Assembly (NCBI GenBank): GCA_038030265.1
Contig: CM075940.1
Location: 12,958,001 to 13,022,000 of the forward strand
Direction: 5' to 3'
DNA length: 64,000 nucleotides
From: Corythucha ciliata
Taxonomy: Eukaryota > Arthropoda > Insecta > Hemiptera > Tingidae
The notes below the pieces were generated by a model that saw only the letters and a list, made by a program, of their open reading frames with translations, had not been told where the DNA came from and made no database searches. The position numbers and the translations under genes are program-made. Below, piece by piece: positions 29,813-41,256 of the stretch (position 1 is its first letter; every line of letters begins with the position of its first letter).

Positions 29813-32800
29813 ATGTCAGCGGCCGAAAAACAGAAAACTTCGTTAAAGAAAAAACTGAATGCAGCGGCTTCAGAAGTTCAATCCATACGTGATGAGGGCC
29901 GTCAGGCGAAAACTAATCCTTCCAGTGCTGCGTCTTTCAAGGGGATGTTTAGAGCGTTAGAGAAATACTTTTCAAAATTCGAATCAGTATGGGAAGAATT
30001 GATCGATATAAGTGACGAGGAAAGTTTGAGCACGCCGGGGTTTCCAACGGAGATTGACAAGGCACTATTTACCAAGGTCCGTCGATATTACTACGAAGCG
30101 AATACAATATTTGCGTCGTTGGATTCCAACATTTCCTCCTTTTCTCCTTCTAGCAATTCTACCGTCTTGAATGAATCCAAATCTTATCTTCCTACCATCT
30201 CATTACCAAAATTCGACGGTGAAATGTTGAATTGGCCAAAATTTCGGGACACTTTTCAATCCTTAGTTCACAATGACGCTTCTTTATCGAACATGCAAAA
30301 GTTCTTATACTTGTCTTCCTCATTGAGCGGTGCGGCTTCTACCATTATTTCATCGTTTCCGATAGAAGACGGCAATTATTCTTTAGCCTGGAATTCCTTA
30401 TGCGACACTTTTGATAACAAAAGGATGCTCGCGACCAATTACCTGGATCAGCTTCTCAACTTCAAGCCGTCTTCGGGAAGGCAGAGTCTCGATTCCTTGA
30501 AACAATTTCTTGTCAAGGTCTCAGATAGCATTTCGGCGTTTAGGCTCTTGAAAATCGAAAATGAAGGAGAATTCGTCCTATTCTATTTGGCAATACGATC
30601 GTTAGACCATCAAACGAGAGAACAGTTCGAAATCGCTAACAAAAACGTAAAATTTCCCACCTTTAAATGCTTAGTTGATTTCGTTAAAGAAAGAGTCACA
30701 GCTCTTCAATTTGCGGGACCATCTACGGCGACTAACTTGTCCGTTTCATCTATGCTCAATAAAAATTCCAAGGCCGTGCGGACACAATCAGTTCTTCTCT
30801 CGCAAGTACAATCAGGCAAGGACACCCAACAGAGAGCATCGAAATGTTTCATTTGCGGGCAGAGTTTTCACCCCATTCCTAAATGTTTGAAGTTCATCAA
30901 ATCTCCCGTTGAGCAACGACTTAGCCTACTTCGCGATTGGTCCGGGTGCCGAAATTGTCTATCCTCGTCTCACAGTATCTATAAATGCCAATCTAAATGG
31001 TCATGTCGTGTGTGCAGACGCAAGCACCATTCAATGCTCCACAAGGAGTTAAACTCCTCTCAATCACTTTCGAGTGGTCCGTCAGAAGACATCCAGTCAC
31101 TCTCCCCTGAGACATCTCAGTGCTCACAGTTGGCGAGACCGATGGATAAAGAATCATCGTCGGCGGAAATTGTTACTGCCGTGACCTGCGCTCAATCCCG
31201 CAATGTATCTCTTCAAGCTAGTTCGTCGTCAAGCCATCAAGTCATCTTGGGTACCGCTTTAGCCAGAATTAAAGACGCTAGGGGAATTTATCAAACTATC
31301 CGTTTAGTAGTAGACAGTGCCAGCCAACACACATTCATAACAAACAAGTGTGCAAATCGTCTTGGGCTTGATCTCTTTGCCTGTTCCGTTAGAATATCAG
31401 GCATCGGCCAGATGACATTTGATGGCAATCGATTTCAGACGCACGTCGAGATTGTTCCCCGAGAAGGATCGGATAATTCATTAAAAACGGACGCAATCGT
31501 AGTCCGCAATATCACAAGCCTATTACCGAATGTTAGCATTCCTTCTCAGGTCTGGCAAAAATGTCTCAAATTCGAGCTTGCTGATCCAACATTTTGGAAA
31601 TCTTCACCAATCGATCTTCTGATCGGAGCTGACCTGTTTGGGGACATTTGGACGGGAGCTGTTGTAACCATTGATTCTTCGAGCCCAAAGCTCTTTCCTT
31701 CGGTTTTTGGCCACATTGTTATGGGGAAATTCTCAACCGAACCGTCGCCTACGTCAACTAATTCTCTCATAGCACTCGCTGATAGTTATCAGGAGCTTAA
31801 TGAAAACTTGAAGCGATTTTGGGAAATCGAAGAGCCCTCACCCGTAAAGATTAACAATCCCGAAGACAACGAATGTGAAAGCCACTTTGTTCGTACACAT
31901 CATCGACTCCCCGATGGTCGATATGTCGTGAGGTTACCTTTCAAAACCGATGTACCCGATTTATCCTCTTCCTTTCTGTCCGCGTCAAAACGTTTCTTCA
32001 ATCTCGAAAACAAGTTTCGAAAAAATCCGGACCTCAAATGCCAATATCATTCTTTCATGCAAGATTACGTCGATTTAGGCCACATGACCTCTACCTCATC
32101 GCCATCCAAATTCGTCATTCCCCATCATTCAGTAGTGAAGGAAGACCGCAATCAAATTAAGCTTCGAGTTGTCTTCGATGGAAGCGCCAAAACGTCGAAG
32201 GGGTCCTTAAATGACCATTTAATGGTGGGAGAGAGGTTGCAGAACGACATTCGAACCATTTTGCTTAATTTCCGAGCTCACTTAGTTGTCCTTATCTGTG
32301 ACATAGTCAAAATGTACCGTAATATTCTCGTTGATCCTGAAGACAGGGCATATCAACACATACTCTGGAGGTCCAATCCATCCGAAGCGGTACGAACTTA
32401 CGAACTTAACACAGTTATGTACGGACTTAGCTCCTCACCCTTTCAAGCTCTTCGAGTGATTCGACAGTTGAGCCTCGACGAGGGTACTCACTTTCCTGAG
32501 GCTACGAAAATTCTTGAGAGAGATATATACGTCGACGATGTTGTTACTGGATGTGACAGTATCGAAAAGGGCCTGGAACTAAAACGACAACTAATCAGCC
32601 TTATGAAACGCGGGGGCTTCGAGCTTAGTAAATGGGCTAGCAACTGCCCAAAGTTGACTGAAAATTGTTCGTCATCTGTCCACACTATTCCCGTTGATCT
32701 CTCGCCTGAAGAAAATGCTCAGTTCAAAGTGTTGGGTCTGCAGTGGGATCCAGTGAGCGATTGCTTCAGCTATTCAATTAAACTCCCTCCAGTCGTTTAT

Positions 32801-35104
32801 ACAAAAAGAGCCATCCTCTCAACAGTTTCCATGATCTACGATGTCTTGGGATTCCTATCTCCCACCGTCCTTGTCATGAAGGGTTTCATTCAGGAATTGT
32901 GGAAACTTGGCTTAGATTGGGACCAACAGCTTCCCGAAGAATTATGTCAAAGCTGGACCGCAATAACTCAAGAACTTCCTCGGCTTGGGGACGTAAAAAT
33001 TCCGCGGGTTGTAAAATCTTCAAGCACCACATCGTTCCAGATTATCGGCTTTTGCGACGCTTCGACAAAAGGCTACTGTGCCTCCATTTTCTTGCGTGCT
33101 ACCTCGGACATAACGACCAACGTGTCTCTCCTTGTGGCTAAAACAAAATTGGCCCCTCTTAAAACAATCACGATTCCTCGTCTTGAGCTTCAGGGAGCTC
33201 ATTTGCTGGCTAACCTCTACCGATCTATATCATCGTTCATGGATCTTTTACCTCCACCATTCGCCGAACCACAATTCTTCAGCGATTCGTCCATTGTTTT
33301 GAGTTGGTTGAATACACCCCCTCATATGTTGAAAATATTCGTTGCCAATCGGGTTATTCAAATTACATCCATCATTCCTGGCAAGTTCTGGAGACATGTC
33401 AGTGGTCAAGACAACCCGTCTGATTGTGGTTCCCGAGGATTGATGCCGAGTGATCTCCTGGATCACACTTTGTGGTGGAAAGGACCGAGTTGGCTAGTAC
33501 TTCCCCAAGACCAGTGGCCTTCGTCTTCTTTCAGCAGCCCTTCTGTTTTACCTGACGTCAAACAAGATCACGCAACATCTCTCGCTTCAGTTATTGATCA
33601 ACCACCAATTTTTATATCGTGGATGTCAAAATTTTCGTCGTACTATCAACTACTAAAAGTCGTCGCTGTGCTTCTCCGAGGCATTCAGAATCGCCGCAAT
33701 CGAAACGACCCGCGTAACGGCCCGTTACAATGTACCGACATCCAATCCGCGCTGACCTGCTGCGTTAAGGCCGTCCAGTCGTATCACTTCTTCCACAAAG
33801 ATAACGCCAACATAAACAAATTTAATAAAACGTTCGGAAATCTTTTCCCGTTCCAAGACGAGAGGGGCGTCTGGAGAGTGGGCGGAAGGCTTGCGAAATC
33901 AGACTTGAGTGCGTCCCGAAAACACCCAGTGCTCCTACCAACAAAATCGCACTTCACAAACCTCCTAGTCGACTACTATCATCAAATATACCTACATCCG
34001 GGAGCAACGCTACTTGAGGCCATGATACAAGGGAAATTCTGGATACCTACTCTTCGCCGAATTGTCAGAAAACGCACCTTCTTATGCTTAAAATGCTTCA
34101 AGCTGAATTCGAAACCACTCAATCCGGTGATGAGTGACTTACCGACATTTCGGGTTTCCGGAAAAAGAGCATTTGCTCATGTGGGAATCGACTTCGCAGG
34201 ACCTTTCGTCGTGAGAGAATCTCTTCGGAGAAAGGCCACTACCTCAAAGGCCTACCTTTGTCTGTTCGTCTGTATGGAGACCAAGGCGCTCCACCTCGAA
34301 GCTGTTTCCCAGCTCAGCAGCGAAGCCTTTCTCGCGTCGTTTGATCGATTTATTTCCAGAAGAGGCCTACCTGAAAATGTTTACAGCGACAACGGCAGTA
34401 ACTTCGTAGGAGCTAATAATCACCTCAAAGAACTTTTTTCGTGGTTCCGATCGACGTCGATACAAGAACAACTAACGCGGTACGCTACTAAACGTGAAAT
34501 AAAATGGACATTTTCCCCACCTCGAGCTCCACATTTTGGAGGCTTGTGGGAGGCAGGCGTCAAGTCGGTGAAACGCCTCATGCAGAAGTCGGCTGGAGAC
34601 ACTGCATTAACCTTCGAAGAATTAGGAACTCTATTTGCAAAAATCGAAGCCATCCTAAACTCCCGACCACTTTGTCCGCTTTCCTCTGACCCTACCGAAA
34701 ACGATTAACTTACACCAGGTCATTTCTTAGTGGGAGGACCACTTTTGTCCACTCCAGATCCATCCGTTCTTGATAGAAAGGAGTATCTCCTCACACGCTG
34801 GCAACTCGTCAAAAGAATGTACCAACAATTTTGGAACCGTTGGAGGCTAGAATATCTCGTGACGCTTCAGAAACGTCATAAATGGACAAAGGGAGCTCCT
34901 AATATACAAATAGGACAGCTAGTCCTTCTCAAAACCGCGTCTCCGGTCATGGAATAGCCAATAGCGCGAGTGACAGAGATTCATCCAGGATCAGACGGTG
35001 TCGTCCGCGTCGTCACGATAAAGACAGGGTCGAAGACGTTCAAAAGACCGTCGGTCCAGGTAATCCCTCTTCTTCCATTAGCCTTTACCGATCACGAACC
35101 CTGA
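29813..35104 (+). pseudogene. BEL/Pao gag-pol polyprotein with two nonsense codons
   Basis: An open frame from ATG 29,813 for 1,631 codons, then a TAA at 34,706-34,708 and a TAG at 34,955-34,957 in the same frame. The natural end is TGA at 35,102. Gag (about residues 1-330) is followed by CFICGQSFHPIPKC and two more cysteine clusters, then a protease with VVDSASQHTF (D about 501), as in BEL/Pao. RT has VVFDGSAKTSKG and YVDD near 904. RNase H has GFCDASTKGYCA and PRLELQGAHL. Integrase has GIDFAGPF (D about 1,459), SDNGSNFVG and the third residue in FGGLWEAGVKSVK. All catalytic motifs are intact, and both stops lie in the C-terminal part of integrase. Confidence 0.95.
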
Positions 35105-35179
35105 GTCATGTAAACCGACGACTTAAACAAAAAAAGATTGTATCGAAAATTATACTTAGCATAATTTTAGTGGGCGGTT

Positions 35180-35756
35180 TGTTTACGCCACTAATTAATA
35201 CAAGTTAAGGCAGTAGTTATAGCTTTATTAATAATTTCACTAACAAATAGGTCGCACATAAACATATCAAATTCTCAAAATGCCGGTAGTGGGAGTGGGA
35301 GATTGACCGTTGCCCTTCACAGGCCCTTCCTTCTTAATATCGTTATTGGTCTCTCTGCCGTCACCGTCAATGCGTTTCGCCTCGCTTTCCCACCTGCGAT
35401 TAATTTCATACATGCCATAAAATCAATAAGCGCTGACTTACTGTAAGTAATATCCTAGTTTCGTTCAATTTAACAACTTATCATATTTAACTGTACCTGT
35501 GAACCACATATAGGGTCTCAATTCACACCTCCATTTTCGCTACTCCTGTCAAACGTCGTCGTAAAAAAATATCAACAGGAACAAATTTACCGGAACGTGC
35601 GTTGATTTATAACCCGTTGTCGTATCATTACCCAGGAGCGTGGGAAAACCAGCTGGACGTTCAGCGACTTCATCAAAACGTTTAATCCTACTGCGTAAGT
35701 TTATATCCCTGGCTCGGGAACCAGAATAATTTCAAACTTCTTTCTCGGCCTAAACA
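35180..35756 (+). repeat. BEL/Pao 3' LTR
   Basis: 577 bp, preceded by TAGTGGGCGG, a plausible polypurine tract. It differs from the 5' LTR at one position by eye. It is followed by AGACC, the target duplication. Confidence 0.95.
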
Positions 35757-35761
35757 AGACC

Positions 35762-36908
35762 ACCACCCTCCGTCCCATCAAGACTCGAAGGGGATCTTTC
35801 CGTCGATCCGCAGACTCACACTCAAAAAGAGGAGACGATCCCTACCCCAGGTGAAGTGAACGCCGCTTCAGGCACGGGCCTCACGCAACCACAGGGGCAT
35901 TTCATGCAAATGAAATTATCCGAACCTCTTTTGAGACTCATAGAGAAGTTACCCACCTTTGTTTCTCATGAACCTAGATCAGTTTTTCGTTTTTTATTCA
36001 AGTTATCAGAGATAAATGATATCGCGAAGGAGCTATTTCATTTGATTTTTTTTCACGAAGCAACGCTGCAACAGAACGCGATATTAAACCAAATCTTAGC
36101 AAAACATCTGGACAAACTCACCTTTAAACTACTTAAGGACGAACTATTTACACGGTGCCTCAACTTCCTCAGCATAACCAACCTCAAGTTGCATTACATT
36201 TATGAGCAGCAACTATACAATCAGTCATTTACGGACTACTGCTCACGCAAAATTAAAATTGCTCAACTACTAGGCCACCCCATTGATCAAATTCTACCGG
36301 CGACCTTAGCGGGCGCGAATTCTCGTACCAGGGCAAAGTTTCACTTCAAGGCTCAGCCATCTACTATCGAAGAACTTCTCACATTCGCCCAAGAAATCGA
36401 TCAAACGCACGTAGCAACATTTTCTCCTAATTCTCGCCCGTGGAAAGCTAATATTTATTCTTCGCCTACATCTCGGGCTCAATACTCAAGCTTTAACCAA
36501 CATGACAAAATGACCCAGGGGAAAAACACGGAAAACGGAAAAACCGGGAAAAAAACGGATAGCGTTGCGCGACCCACTTCCCGAGGTTCGTCAAGCTACG
36601 GCCAAGACCTTCGACAGTCTTCATTCTACCGGGGAACAACACGACGCACCGAGAATAAGTCATCATGTTTCCCAAAAGTTAATCAACCCCCTTCGTCTCA
36701 CCCCTTCCAGGCACCAAACCAAACGTTTTTTGTACTTTCTAAGGACTCTTTTTCGTCCCCTGAACTTCAAAAGTTTATATCCCAGAACATCGGTGAACCT
36801 CAGGAAAAACAACCCTACAGCAAAACGCTTCAATCCACAACTAAAGAATCGGGGAAAAAACAAAAAATGAAGAATACTCAACCTCCCTTAAACTCCCCAA
36901 AAAGTTGA
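35762..36908 (+). pseudogene. Gypsy #2 gag C-terminal part, ending at UGA-CUAG
   Basis: This continues the gag frame from 28,952 after the BEL insertion. It includes a proline-rich linker, the capsid-like segment MQMKLSEPLLRLIEKLPTFV, and a basic serine/glutamine-rich tail, with no CCHC zinc knuckle. It ends with TGA at 36,906-36,908 followed directly by CTAG. The protease region continues downstream in the same frame, so gag and pol differ only by this stop. The frame 35,762-36,905 itself contains no stop or indel. Confidence 0.78.
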
Positions 36909-37921
36909 CTAGAAACGAAGGAGGACACGATTCATACTATTTCGTTGAGCACCTTGAATAAAATTGAACTCTTGATTAATCACACTCATCAACAAGCCTT
37001 GTTAGACACAGGTGCATCAATATCAGCGATTAGTAAAGATATTTTTTCTTTAATTGAATCGGTCTCTCCCATCAAACCAACACCTTGTTTTTGCAAAATA
37101 TCTTTAGCAAATAAAGAGGTGATCCACATTAACCAAAAAGTCGAACTCGATGTGACTATAGGCGATTACAGTGCTTCCTTTAATTTCTACTGCCTGATTT
37201 AACGATCCCTGTCGTCTTAGGCTATGACTTTATGAAGTTTGCCCAAATTATTCTCGATCCTGCAAATGGTACTTTTCATTTCTCTACAAACCCAAGCGTA
37301 AAATTTAATTTTCTTCCTTTGGAACCACTAACATCAAACGCCCAAGTTCACACACTCTTGGCCGTTGACGCTCCGCCTTCTGGAGAGTCATTCTTGGCGG
37401 AATTACAGAGGAAATTCCCCTCCGTTCTGAATGACTCCATCGGAGAAACCAATTTACTGCGCTACAGTATTTGCCTGAAACCGGACGCGAATTGGAGGCC
37501 AATAAAAAAGAATTATACACTCTCGCCGGACAAAATGAAAATCTTAAGAGAAGTCCTCACAAACTTGGAAAACAAAAATATAATTGAACCATACTTCGCG
37601 GCTCATACCTCACCTTGTTTTTTAGTTAATAAACAACACAGAGTGGATGAACCACCTAAATATAGATTGGTGATAGATTACCGCTCATTAAATACTTGTA
37701 TAGAGTACATCGATTACCCAATACCTAGTATTGACAGCCTTTTCATGTTTCTCCAAGGAGCTAAGTATTTTTCAATACTTACCAGATACCACTGACCGAG
37801 GATTCAAAAAAATTTGTCGGTTTCAACTGCGCTTTCGGCACGTTTACTTTCAAAAAAATTCCTTTTGGACTCGCGACGGGTGGACAAATATTGAGTCATC
37901 TTATTCAAATGATTTTGGGAC
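36909..37921 (+). pseudogene. Gypsy #2 protease and RT N-terminal half
   Basis: The frame after the UGA stop carries the aspartic protease ALLDTGASISAISKDIF, then stops at 37,202, where a frameshift moves the continuation (LPDLTIPVVLGYDFM) to another frame. RT starts with YRLVIDYRSLNT. A small deletion near 37,785 removes the catalytic LD region after AKYFSIL. The sequence then gives FVGFNCAFGTFTFKKIPFGL and stops at 37,921, the left target duplication of the FLYWCH element. Confidence 0.82.
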
Positions 37922-38688
37922 CGGTGGATTGCGAAAGCGCCGGTCGGCCGAAAACGACCCCACTTTTCATGTTATAAAAGCGCCGAATTTTTAAATGAAA
38001 GTCGTAACAGAAGCGCCGAAGGTAACGTGTAGTGGGACACGAATGAGCAGTGAGAGAAGCGCCGGTGAAAAGAGTGAGACTGTAATGTAAACAACAAGTC
38101 AATGTGAACTATGTACACAACAATATTATAATCAACAAGGAGAACAGTAGGGTCTGTTCTAATCAGGTCATGTACCGTGAATTGGAGTTTGTAGGTAGCT
38201 CTTCTAGTGACTCAGTTCTGTTCAGTATTGACATCATGGGTGATCGAGTCGTGCGTTGTGAAACGAATAAAGGTGTGCCGTGCCTTATTATTGACGGTTT
38301 CAAATTTCGCAAGTTCAGTGAATTGAGGGACGGAACAGTTTTTAAATGGAGATGTACGGCTAGGAACTGTGCTGCGAAAATATATAGCAAAGTGGACTTC
38401 ACATTACTTCCTGAACAGAATGGCGAGGGTCCTGTTCATAATCATTTATGAATTTTTTATAACTAGGTATCTATTTATAAAAATTATAGAGTAAAAATTA
38501 TAGTTCTATTTATAGAACTATTTATAACTAGGTATCATGATTACTATTCATTGAACCCCGGCGCTTTTAATACAATATCTTTTATCACCCGGCGCTTTCG
38601 CAACAACTTTCAGCGGCGCTTATACAACAAGAAAAATCGGCGCTTTCGCCACACTTTTCAACAGCATCGGCGCTTGTGGCCACCACCC
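37922..38688. mobile_element. Mutator-like (MULE) short element with FLYWCH ORF
   Basis: A 767-bp insertion in the gypsy #2 RT, bounded by TTTGGGAC (37,914-37,921 and 38,689-38,696). The RT frame continues across it. The ends are imperfect inverted repeats (GGTGG then AAGCGCCG about 10 bases further in, on both sides; 14 of 21 positions match). Four AAGCGCCG motifs near the left end and five inverted copies (CGGCGCTT) near the right end are probable transposase-binding sites. It lacks a transposase but contains a FLYWCH-domain ORF. An 8-9-bp duplication and an association with FLYWCH/WRKY-like fingers fit MULEs, but the superfamily call is an inference. Confidence 0.72.
38236..38451 (+). CDS. 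FLYWCH-type zinc-finger protein (72 aa)
   Basis: It starts MGDRVVRCETNKGVPCL and continues with IDGFKFRKFSELRDGT, FKWRCTARNCAAKIYSK and the closing HNH. This is the FLYWCH pattern: hydrophobic core, W, then C-C-H-H zinc ligands (WRC, NC, H, H). The frame can be extended upstream to 38,104 without clear similarity. FLYWCH fingers bind DNA or protein partners and are found in Mutator-like transposases and in chromatin proteins. Here the ORF is the only gene of the 767-bp element and may be a remnant of the transposase DNA-binding part. Confidence 0.72.
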   Translation: MGDRVVRCETNKGVPCLIIDGFKFRKFSELRDGTVFKWRCTARNCAAKIYSKVDFTLLPEQNGEGPVHNHL

Positions 38689-38689
38689 T

Positions 38690-40203
38690 TTGGGACAATA
38701 TAAATATAAATTTGTCCTCGCCTACTTGGACGACCTCCTAATTTACTCCCCGACGTGGCAGGCCCACCAACGACACGTCCAATTGGTTTTGGCTGCACTA
38801 CAAAAGGCAGGCCTCACAGTGAACCCCAATAAAGTATCTATTGGATGTACACGCATAACCTATTTAGGACATATCATCTCGGAGGGGAAAATATCCATCG
38901 ACAAATCCCGAATACAGGTCCTATTTAAAATTCCACCCCCGACCAATCAGAAGCAGATTTCTCAGTTTCTTGGAGCTGTTCAATTCTTTTCTAAATTCAT
39001 ACCGGACCTCGCCATTATTGCGGAACCCTTGAACCGTCTTAGGTCATCTAAGGTCCACTTCCACTGGTCTCAGGAGTGTGAGACAGCGTGGAAACTTCTA
39101 CAATCCCGACTTACAGCAACTTCTTTTTTGGCCCTGCCCAACTTTAACAAGCGCTTCCGCCTCTACACAGACGCATCAGCCAAGGGAGTAGCTGCAGTTC
39201 TCGCGCAGTTAGACGAGACAGGACAAGTACACCCCGTGGTATACTCCTCAAAAAAACTAAACGTTCATCAAAAAAACTACTCGATTTACGAGCTCGAACT
39301 CTTAGCAGTTCTCCACGGAGTAGAAAAATTCAAAGGTTACCTGATAGACAGAGAATTCGATTTGTTTGTAGACAACTCTGCTCTCACCCATTTAGCATCT
39401 ATAAAACAGTCTTGCTCGGGCCGACTCGCTAGGTGGCTCCTTCGTCTAATGCCGTTTCGGTACAAAAGCTACCACATTTCGTCGAAAGAGAATAGTGTCG
39501 CGGACTATCTCTCACGAAATCCGGTGGAGGAAGCCGACTCATTCGATGAGGATCCAGTAGAGCCTGCTCAACTATTGGGAAATCTACAGGAAGAAGTACT
39601 TCCCGACTCGTTATTTATGCTTGGCAATTTTCCAGACATTTTTTCAGACTTCTTCCAGCACCAGAAACAAGACCCAAACCTGTGTCAAATCATTAGAGAT
39701 TTGGAAGAAAAAGGCATTAGCGTCTCAAAATACGCACTGCGTAACAACAAGTTAGTCTACCTCAAAAATACTAATTCGCCTAGAATTGTGGTACCCGAGA
39801 CCCTAAAGGATATAATCTTCGCATATTATCACGAGTCTTTATATGGCTGCCACTTGGGAATAACAAAAACTGTTCAGTCGATCTCTGCCATATTCCATTG
39901 GCCTTGTTTGTGGCAATATGCCAGAACGAAAATCAACGCATGTCTCGTATGTCAACGGTCGAAAGTACCCCAGCACTTACCTCATGGGCAGTTATCGTCG
40001 CAAATATAGCTTCTCGACCAAACCAACAGTTATTTATTGATCTTGCCGGACCACTTCCTCTCACAAAAAATAGACACCAATATATCTTCGTGGCAGTTGA
40101 CTCATTTAGTCGATTCGTTTTCCTAAAACCAATGAGAAAAGGGACCGCCGCAGAAGTGATCACCATCCTCCAGAAGGACATATTTCAACACTTCGGGTTA
40201 TAG
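38690..40203 (+). pseudogene. Gypsy #2 RT C-terminus, RNase H and integrase N-terminus
   Basis: The frame from 38,690 resumes RT with FVLAYLDDLLIYS (both aspartates present) and GHIISEGKI. RNase H follows with LYTDASAKGVAAVLAQ and YSIYELELLAVLHG, ending with SVADYLSRNPVE. Integrase begins with HESLYGCHLGITK and CLVCQRSK. Near 40,000 a frameshift moves the reading to the frame of IDLAGPLPLTKNRHQYIFVA, which ends at TAG 40,201-40,203. The catalytic aspartate in IDLAGPL is retained. Confidence 0.88.
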
Positions 40204-40860
40204 TCAGTTGTGTGTAGTGACCAAGCATCCATATTTCGCAGTCGTGTCTACAACGATTTCCTTTTTCGGAACGGCATCAAAAAAATATTTTTGATTCGTC
40301 ACTACCCCAACCCGTCCTTGGCGGAGCGGAAGATCCGCGCTCTCAAAACGGCTCTCACTGCCTACCATGGCAGTGATCAGGTCTACTGGGATCAACATTT
40401 GGACAAAGTACAAATGACCCTCAACAATTCTCAAAGCACGTCAACCGGGTACACACCAACTGAACTTTTCCTGGGCCGCAGACTCTCCACCCCTCTATCA
40501 ATAGCTCTCGATATAGAGGAGATAGTTGACCCCCAAGTTCGCCCAAACTTGACAACGGCATGGGAAAACGCGTACACCAATCTTCTCAAAAGCCATTGTA
40601 AGTTAGAAAAACAAGACAACAGAAGACATAAATTCATCTCCTTCGAACCAGACGATCTCGTCTTACTAAAAACTTACTCATTATCTTCCAAAATTAACAA
40701 ATTCAACGCCAAACTCTCCTATAAATATACGACTCCTTACGTTATCCTTAAGAAATTAACTCCTGTTTCCTACGAAGTAAAAAACACTATGAATTCTGGC
40801 GACGTCAAGACTGCGCATATCAGTCAGTTAAAAAAATACATAGCATCCCGAAACAATTAA
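40204..40860 (+). pseudogene. Gypsy #2 integrase C-terminal half
   Basis: It is in the same frame as the preceding piece, separated by a single TAG at 40,201. It contains CSDQASIFRS (second catalytic D), NPSLAERKIRALK (third catalytic E) and a C-terminal tail with FEPDDLVLLKTYS and KTAHISQLKKY. The stop at 40,858-40,860 is the natural end. The integrase would insert the cDNA, but this copy is inactive. Confidence 0.87.
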
Positions 40861-41205
40861 ATCAATAAAATCAACAAAAAACAATAATAAATCAATTAAT
40901 AAAATAAAACAGAAGAGAAATACAATATATGTTTGAATAATTTACCAGTTGAATCTTTAATTTGAATGTTCAGTTTTACTTTTACTGCCCAATTAGCAGA
41001 AACTCAGAAAGGAAGGATCAGTATCCATTTACCTAACATACCTTAATTTACCTTTTCATACCATACATTATGCTTTCCCATCAAACCTACAACCTAGCCT
41101 CCTATCACCATCGTTCCGTGTATCGCGCCAGACATGTCGTGACAGTCAAGTAACAGTGGTCTTGGCGCTATTATACGAGGCCGATATAGTGCTTCGAGTG
41201 AGGGG
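40861..41205. other. Gypsy #2 3' non-coding region with polypurine tract
   Basis: AT-rich and without any recognisable ORF. It ends in AGTGAGGGG (41,197-41,205), a polypurine tract followed by TGTCGTGAGG, the truncated 3' LTR. Confidence 0.5.
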
Positions 41206-41256
41206 TGTCGTGAGGATACCAAATATCCCCACCGTCGCGGTTGAATAGTGCGGGAT

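Larger units (their letters stand above)
28953..35756 (+). mobile_element. BEL/Pao LTR retrotransposon, very young
   Basis: Complete 6,804-bp element. The LTRs at 28,953-29,529 and 35,180-35,756 are both 577 bp, begin TGTTTACG and end TAAACA. Read side by side they differ at a single position (G/A near 29,365 and 35,592). The target duplication AGACC flanks it (28,948-28,952 and 35,757-35,761). A probable primer-binding site, TGGTAGCAGAGCGTGG, lies at 29,538. It carries one long gag-pol frame with two stop codons near its end. It interrupts gypsy #2 gag in the same orientation. Confidence 0.95.
28152..41256 (+). mobile_element. Ty3/gypsy element #2, host of nested BEL and FLYWCH insertions
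   Basis: Inserted in the P-type transposase. Without the nested BEL/Pao (28,953-35,756) and FLYWCH element (37,922-38,688) it would be about 5.5 kb, a normal gypsy size. The 5' LTR begins near 28,152. Only its first 50 or so bases survive on the 3' side (41,206-41,256): 47 bp are exactly shared (28,155-28,201 and 41,210-41,256), preceded by a purine-rich AGTGAGGGG. One deletion from inside the 3' LTR into P sequence would explain both the missing LTR and the missing 50 or so residues of P transposase. Pol has further frameshifts and stops. Confidence 0.8.
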
